DNA of 64,000 nt from Chitinophaga sp. GbtcB8 (lineage in GTDB: Bacteria > Bacteroidota > Bacteroidia > Chitinophagales > Chitinophagaceae): positions 39,504 to 103,503 of the forward strand of contig NZ_JAGXJN010000019.1 in assembly GCF_019091455.1 (NCBI RefSeq), written 5' to 3'. This document shows positions 59,442-64,000 of the stretch, in pieces. Numbering within the stretch: the stretch's first letter is position 1; every line of letters begins with the position of its first letter. The translations under genes and the position numbers were made by a program. A model generated the notes under the pieces. That model worked only from the letters and a program-made list of their open reading frames with translations. It ran no database searches and had not been told where the DNA came from.

Positions 59442-61469
59442 ATGTATAAACCTTTTTTACTGACAGGATTATTGATCTCTACTATGACCATGGCGCAGGA
59501 TAAAATGACGCCCGAGCTGCTCTGGCAGCTGGGGCGGGTGAGCGGCGAAGCTCTGACAGCAGACGGCAAAACCGTTATTTACGGTGTAACACAGTATAAC
59601 ATTGCCGAAAACAAAAGTGAAAAGAACCTGTACGCCATTCCCCTTACCGGCGGCGAAGCCAAACAGATCACACAACAGCCCGGGGGCGAAAACGGTATTG
59701 CCGCCCTGCAGGGCCAGCAGATCGGCTATTCCCTGAAAGACCAATGGTGGGAAATGAATGCCGACGGCACCAACGCCGTACAAAAAACAAATGTAGAAGG
59801 CGGTATGCAGAACATCCGCATCTCGCCGGACGGAAAACACATCCTGTTTTCCAAAGACGTGAAGATCAAAAAAGTAAGCGGCAGCGACTTTTACCCCGAC
59901 CTGCCTAAATCCAACGTGCAGATCTACGACAACCTGAACTACCGCCACTGGGATACCTGGGAAGACGGCAACTTTCAGCACGTATTTTATGCTACCTATG
60001 ATAACGGCCAGGTAGGCACTCCTGTAGATATCATGGAAGGAGAGCCCTATGACGCCCCGCAAATGCCCTTTGGCGGCGCAGAAGATATGATATGGGCGCC
60101 GGATGGTAAAAGCATCCTGTACGTATGCAAAAAGAAATTCGGGAAAGATTATGCCACCAGCACCAACACCGATATTTACGAGTACAACCTTGAAACCCGC
60201 AGTACCCGCAACCTGAGCCAGGGCATGATGGGCTATGATGTAAGCCCCGTTTTTAGCCCCGATGGCAAACACCTGGCCTGGACCAGCATGGCGCAGGATG
60301 GTTTTGAAGCTGATAAAAATGATGTGGTGGTAATGGAACGCAGCAGCGGTAAGATCACCAACCTCACCAAAGAATGGGATGGTACGGCATCGGCTATACG
60401 CTGGAGCCTGGATGGTAAACAGCTGTTTTTCCTGGCCGTGATAAAAGGTACGGAACAGCTGCTGGAGATCAGCCTGCAAAAAGATATTGCCGCTACCACG
60501 GCTAAGCATATACGCCAGGTTACTACCGGTGATTTTGATATTACCGGTTTTGTAGGACAGGCAGGCAACACGCTGGTAGTATCCCGCCAGGATATGAACC
60601 ATGCCACAGAGCTATTCACTGTAAGCCTTCCCAAAGGCAGCCTGCAGCCGCTAACCACTGTAAACAAAGCCGTGTACGACAAAACCGGCATGTGTAAAAT
60701 AGAAAAGCGCTGGGTTAAAACCACGGATAACAAAGAGATGCTGACCTGGGTCATCTATCCGCCGGACTTTGACCCTGCTAAAAAATACCCCACCTTATTG
60801 TATTGCCAGGGTGGCCCGCAGGCAGCCGTATCACAGTTCTACTCTTACCGCTGGAACTTTCAGCTCATTGCCTCACAGGGTTATATTGTGGTAGCGCCCA
60901 ACCGCCGCGGCATGCCGGGGCATGGGGTGGAGTGGAATGCATCTATCAGTAAAGACTGGGGCGGACAACCCATCCGCGATTACCTGAGCGCCATTGATGC
61001 TGTAAGCCAGGAACCCTATGTAGATAAAAGCCGCCTGGGCGCAGTAGGCGCCAGCTACGGCGGTTACTCCGTGTACATGCTGGCCGGTGTGCACAACAAC
61101 CGTTTTAAAACTTTTATTGCGCACGATGGTTTATTTGACCTCAAAAGCTGGTACGGCACCACAGAAGAAATGTGGTTTGCCAACTGGGATATTGGCGCTC
61201 CCTGGGAGGCTGCTAATGCAAAAAGCCACCAGGAGTTTAACCCCAGCAATTACGCTAACAAATGGAATACACCCATCCTTATTGTGCAGGGTGGTATTGA
61301 TTTCCGGGTAGGTATAGAGCAGGGCTTACAGGCTTTTCAGCTGGCGCAGCTAAAAGGCATTAAAAGCAAATTGCTGTACTTCCCTGAAGAAAATCACTGG
61401 GTATTGCGTGCGCAGAACGCGCTGGTATGGCAGCGGGAATTTTTCAGCTGGCTGAAAGAAACGCTGTAG
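59442..61469 (+). CDS. S9 family (prolyl oligopeptidase-type) peptidase
   Basis: The 675-residue exported peptidase (signal LLISTMTMAQ) has an N-terminal beta-propeller (MTPELLWQLGRVSGEALTADGKTVIYG … SPDGKHILFSKD … FSPDGKHLAWTS). A C-terminal alpha/beta hydrolase domain follows, with nucleophile Ser in GASYGGYSVYM, Asp in VQGGIDFRV and His in EENHWV. It resembles DPP-IV/acylaminoacyl peptidases, cleaving dipeptides or oligopeptides in the periplasm. Confidence 0.93.
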   Translation: MYKPFLLTGLLISTMTMAQDKMTPELLWQLGRVSGEALTADGKTVIYGVTQYNIAENKSEKNLYAIPLTGGEAKQITQQPGGENGIAALQGQQIGYSLKDQWWEMNADGTNAVQKTNVEGGMQNIRISPDGKHILFSKDVKIKKVSGSDFYPDLPKSNVQIYDNLNYRHWDTWEDGNFQHVFYATYDNGQVGTPVDIMEGEPYDAPQMPFGGAEDMIWAPDGKSILYVCKKKFGKDYATSTNTDIYEYNLETRSTRNLSQGMMGYDVSPVFSPDGKHLAWTSMAQDGFEADKNDVVVMERSSGKITNLTKEWDGTASAIRWSLDGKQLFFLAVIKGTEQLLEISLQKDIAATTAKHIRQVTTGDFDITGFVGQAGNTLVVSRQDMNHATELFTVSLPKGSLQPLTTVNKAVYDKTGMCKIEKRWVKTTDNKEMLTWVIYPPDFDPAKKYPTLLYCQGGPQAAVSQFYSYRWNFQLIASQGYIVVAPNRRGMPGHGVEWNASISKDWGGQPIRDYLSAIDAVSQEPYVDKSRLGAVGASYGGYSVYMLAGVHNNRFKTFIAHDGLFDLKSWYGTTEEMWFANWDIGAPWEAANAKSHQEFNPSNYANKWNTPILIVQGGIDFRVGIEQGLQAFQLAQLKGIKSKLLYFPEENHWVLRAQNALVWQREFFSWLKETL

Positions 61470-61482
61470 TTGATTTACGCTT

Positions 61483-61560
61483 AACGCGTAATGCTGAAGG
61501 CTTAACGCTTGTTCTAACAAAACATAATCAGCTTTCAGCATTACGGGTTCCGCGTTAAGC
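61483..61560. repeat. Intergenic inverted repeat, vocabulary GCTTAACGCGTAATGCTGAA
   Basis: GCTTAACGCGTAATGCTGAA at 61,483 is matched downstream by TTCAGCATTACG, GGTTC, CGCGTTAAGC, that is, the complement with a five-base insertion. A CGTAATTGATAATCCGTAATT stretch follows. It is probably a terminator-like hairpin after the S9 gene. Confidence 0.6.
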
Positions 61561-61595
61561 ATCATTCGTAATTGATAATCCGTAATTACAATCAT

Positions 61596-62375
61596 ATGTC
61601 CACGTCCCTCTTACTCAACACCCAAAACGGCATCGCCACCATTACCCTTAACCGGCCGGAGGTATACAATGCCTTCAATGATCCGCTGAGCTATGAATTA
61701 CAGGATGCCCTGAAACAGGTAGAAAAAGATACCGCTGTGCGGGCCATTGTATTAACCGGCACCGGCAAAGCCTTTTGCAGCGGGCAGGATCTGAAAGCCT
61801 CTCAGGAAGCAGGTAACCGCAGCTTCAGCGAATCCCTGCATAAACGTTATAATCCCATTATCCGCGCTATCCGCAACCTGCCTAAACCTGTTATCTGTAA
61901 GCTGAACGGTGTGGCTGCAGGCGCAGGCTGCTCACTGGCCCTGGCCTGTGACCTGATCATTGCCAGCGAAACCGCTACCCTTATAGAGATCTTTGTGAAT
62001 ATTGCGCTGGTGCTGGATTCCGGCAGCTCTTACTTTTTACCACGTACTATTGGCTACCACCGTGCATTTGAGATGGCTACCAAAGCTACCAAGCTCACGG
62101 CGCCGGAAGCACTGCAATTAGGGCTGGTGAACAAAGTAGTACCTGCAGAAGAGCTGGATGCCGCTGTACAGGCAGAAGCCGCCTTTTACGCCAATGCACC
62201 TACCAAAGCCATTGCTCTCATGAAAAAAATGCTCACCAAAGGCATGACGGAGAACCTGGATGCCATACTGGATTACGAAGCCTATTGCCAGGAAATTGCA
62301 GGCCGCTCTGCAGATTATAAGGAAGGAGTAAGCGCTTTTATGGAAAAACGTAAACCGGCATTCAAAGGAGAGTAG
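61596..62375 (+). CDS. Enoyl-CoA hydratase/isomerase, PaaG-like
   Basis: The 259-residue crotonase-fold enzyme matches PaaG closely: ITLNRPEVYNAFNDPLSYELQ, GTGKAFCSGQDLKAS, RYNPIIRAIRNLPKPVICKLNGVAAGAGCSLALACDLIIAS (oxyanion hole), and the C-terminal GRSADYKEGVSAFMEKRKPAFKGE. PaaG isomerises the ring-epoxide of phenylacetyl-CoA, but no other paa gene is in the window, so it may serve general acyl-CoA isomerisation. The ATG at 61596 starts the fold and is preferred to 61572. Confidence 0.9.
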   Translation: MSTSLLLNTQNGIATITLNRPEVYNAFNDPLSYELQDALKQVEKDTAVRAIVLTGTGKAFCSGQDLKASQEAGNRSFSESLHKRYNPIIRAIRNLPKPVICKLNGVAAGAGCSLALACDLIIASETATLIEIFVNIALVLDSGSSYFLPRTIGYHRAFEMATKATKLTAPEALQLGLVNKVVPAEELDAAVQAEAAFYANAPTKAIALMKKMLTKGMTENLDAILDYEAYCQEIAGRSADYKEGVSAFMEKRKPAFKGE

Positions 62376-62379
62376 AGAA

Positions 62380-62495
62380 TGTGCAGATGTGCGGATAAGC
62401 AGATGTGCAAATGATGGTGTTTGCCAATGAAAAATGCGGATGCGCAAATGATCCATCATCTGCACATCCGCACATTTGCATATTTGCACATTAAT
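62380..62495. repeat. Intergenic repeat, vocabulary ATGTGCAGATGTGCGG
   Basis: Words such as GCAGATGTGC and ATGCGGATGCGC recur several times and are answered in inverted form by CATCTGCACATCCGCACATTTGCA. The stretch separates convergent genes and can fold into a large hairpin. Confidence 0.6.
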
Positions 62496-62498
62496 TTA

Positions 62499-63188
62499 CT
62501 ACAGTCCGCTGATCGCTATCCCTATAGAATACGGCCTGATATCTAAATTGCTGCCATTATCCTTGAACAGGGGGTTCAGGTTATAAGAACCGAACAAGGC
62601 TAAGTTACCCAGGCCAATACGCGCAGTAGCAGCATAACGCCAGGAGTTAAAGAACCGTTTGTTAGCTATTTTTTCAGTATTGCGCGTGCCGCCTATGCTA
62701 TTCCGTTCTTTGGTATGCGCATTCATCAGGTTACCGATCTTTACACCCAAAGCTACTTTAAAGCCTTTGTTGGCATTGTCCGGCACACTACGGTAGCGCA
62801 GCTCCAGCGGTATTTCCAGGTAAGTGGTCGCTACTTTATACTTCTTAAAAGTATTGTCGGTAGAGAATTTAGCAACATCCGTAGTAGCGTCATCCATATT
62901 CAGCACGTGGTTTTTCAGGAACACGCCGCTGGTACCAATACCTAAACCTGCTGCCAGGCTTAAATTGGTTTTATTAATAGGGAAATCGTACATGAAGGCT
63001 ATATTAAAACCCCGGTTTAACCCGGTGCCTACGCTATCCGGCTTGTTGGCCCAGCCATCATACGTAAGGGATATCACCAGAAAATCCCTGGAACGGGTCA
63101 CTGAGTTCATGGCTTTGTTCATAGCTTCCTGGGAAAAAACGCTCAGCGAAAACACCATCAACCCAAGGGTAAAGAATATTTTTTTCAT
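62499..63188 (-). CDS. Outer-membrane beta-barrel protein (porin/OmpA-like fold)
   Basis: The 229-residue protein has a signal peptide (FFTLGLMVFSLSVFSQEA). It then shows amphipathic strands ending in aromatic residues (FLVISLTYDGWANKP, FNIAFMYDFPI, LSLAAGLGIGTSGVFLKN, VATTYLEIPLELRYRSV, AATARIGLGNLALFGSYNLNPLF, YSIGIAISGL). This is the pattern of small Bacteroidota outer-membrane barrels of unknown function. It is convergent with the enoyl-CoA hydratase gene. Confidence 0.82.
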   Translation of the reverse strand: MKKIFFTLGLMVFSLSVFSQEAMNKAMNSVTRSRDFLVISLTYDGWANKPDSVGTGLNRGFNIAFMYDFPINKTNLSLAAGLGIGTSGVFLKNHVLNMDDATTDVAKFSTDNTFKKYKVATTYLEIPLELRYRSVPDNANKGFKVALGVKIGNLMNAHTKERNSIGGTRNTEKIANKRFFNSWRYAATARIGLGNLALFGSYNLNPLFKDNGSNLDIRPYSIGIAISGL

Positions 63189-63363
63189 ACAGTTATAACG
63201 ACTTAAAAGAAAGAAAATTAGGCAAATCTAATGGAAATAGAATAAAACAAAGAGCCCAAGCATTAAAAAAATAACCCACTACCTCGATTTCACACCCTAT
63301 TTTTGACCCCTGACAGTCATCAATTCCCTTTTCCATTAACCATTAGGTTTGAAGAGCTTTAAT

Positions 63364-64000
63364 ATGCCACTGAAAAAACCTATCCTGATCTTCTTACTCA
63401 TTAATGCCGCCGGCTTTACCTGGCTGCTGGTTACCGCGCGTTTACCCCTGGTAACGGACCTCTCCATTCTCCTGGTTTCCATAATAGCCCTGCTGTGGCT
63501 GAACCGTGACATGGGCCTGCTGGAAAAGGCCAAAAAAGAGCTGCAGGAAGGTGAGCACAAATATTTACAGCTTATACAAACTGCTCATGTATTACTCTAT
63601 GTTACCAACAGGGGCGGCTACTTTACATTTGTTAGCAAACATGCCGCTGCCTTAACCGGGTATACGGATGCAGAGCTGCTGGGACAGCACTATTCCATGC
63701 ATATTGACCCTGAAATGTATGATGAGCTGATGCAATATTACCTGCGGCAGGTCAGGGAAAAAATACCGGTTACACACCGGGAATTCCAGATCATTACCAA
63801 GAACGGGGAACGGAAATGGGTTGAGCAGGAAGTAGTAGTACTTTATAAAGATGGTGAAATGAAAGGGTACCAATGCTGGCTGAAAGATATTTCTGAACGC
63901 ATTAAATATGAGCAGGAGCTGATCCATGCACGTAAAGTAGCGGAAGATGCCAAACGCCAGCAGGAAATGTTCCTGGCCAACATGAGCCACGAAATTCGTA
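63364..64000 (+). CDS. PAS-domain sensor histidine kinase, N-terminal part (cut by window edge)
   Basis: The frame opens at the ATG at 63364 and runs off the window. Two membrane helices (PILIFLLINAAGFTWLLV, LSILLVSIIALLWL) are followed by a PAS domain at ~70-185 (YVTNRGGYFTFVSKHAAALTGYTDAELLGQH … WLKDISERIKYE). Then comes the start of the HisKA dimerisation helix with the phosphoacceptor His in FLANMSHEIR. It is a membrane-bound two-component sensor; ligand and partner unknown. Confidence 0.88.
   Translation, partial: MPLKKPILIFLLINAAGFTWLLVTARLPLVTDLSILLVSIIALLWLNRDMGLLEKAKKELQEGEHKYLQLIQTAHVLLYVTNRGGYFTFVSKHAAALTGYTDAELLGQHYSMHIDPEMYDELMQYYLRQVREKIPVTHREFQIITKNGERKWVEQEVVVLYKDGEMKGYQCWLKDISERIKYEQELIHARKVAEDAKRQQEMFLANMSHEIR

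Noticed and set aside
59469..60602. 377-codon minus-strand ORF inside the S9 peptidase
   Set aside because: Antisense shadow of a clear S9 propeller; no start context or family motif.
1..64000. CRISPR arrays, IS elements, integrases or prophage modules
   Set aside because: No regularly spaced repeats, transposase motifs or phage structural genes were seen in the window.

Overview
The window reads as chromosome of a Bacteroidota member, most likely Chitinophagaceae (Chitinophaga-like). The support is SusC/SusD pairs, many short Lys-rich lipoprotein signals (…SC/AC-KK…), promoters of the TTG-N18-21-TANNTTTG kind, a GH92 mannosidase, and A-rich leaders instead of strong Shine-Dalgarno sequences. 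Assignments rest on reading motifs by eye; no database search was run.

Layout. 0-6.8 kb: end of a Kef-type antiporter, a cupin, mannonate dehydratase, a phosphodiesterase and a lone SusD-like lipoprotein with a dockerin-like loop. 6.8-10.3 kb: a minus-strand RNA-centred locus made of two tiny ORFs each followed by an intrinsic terminator, seven tRNAs (Asp, Ile-TAT, Ile-GAT, Gln, Lys, Asn, Phe), a YkuK/DUF458 RNase H-like protein, degenerate tRNA-like pieces and a slipin (band 7) gene. 10.3-24.1 kb: PhyH oxygenase, two L,D-transpeptidases, a membrane acyltransferase-like protein, GH92, GHL10-like and CBM9-like proteins, an HxlR regulator, gamma-glutamyltransferase and a GH114-like protein. 24.7-38.5 kb: one eight-gene plus-strand glycan-uptake operon built from two SusC-SusD-fasciclin blocks. 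38.4-41.4 kb: MFS transporter, YiaK-like dehydrogenase and a RibD-C reductase.

41.5-48.1 kb is the most interesting part, an RNA-repair-type locus. Leftward runs a tRNA-Asn-like gene carrying a 45-nt insert in the anticodon loop, then a zinc-ribbon/TerD-like protein split by a -1 frameshift, then an RtcB RNA ligase. Rightward, divergently, run a WYL-domain regulator and a second, shorter RtcB with its own promoter and a possible pseudoknotted leader. A 14-bp palindrome and related sites lie between the divergent promoters. The families are known; I do not know of this combination (insert-bearing tRNA at the anticodon-nuclease cut position plus two RtcBs plus WYL) being described. The tRNA array with YkuK and slipin at 7-10 kb may belong to the same stress response, which is inference.

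48-64 kb is mostly housekeeping and surface genes: small membrane and lipoproteins, a metalloprotease-like lipoprotein, peptidase E, VOC, SUFU, alpha/beta hydrolase, a normal tRNA-Asn, a GT39-type glycosyltransferase, a Rieske protein, HflX, an S9 peptidase, a PaaG-like enoyl-CoA hydratase, an outer-membrane barrel and the start of a PAS histidine kinase. Several intergenic gaps hold unusual self-complementary repeats, each with its own vocabulary.
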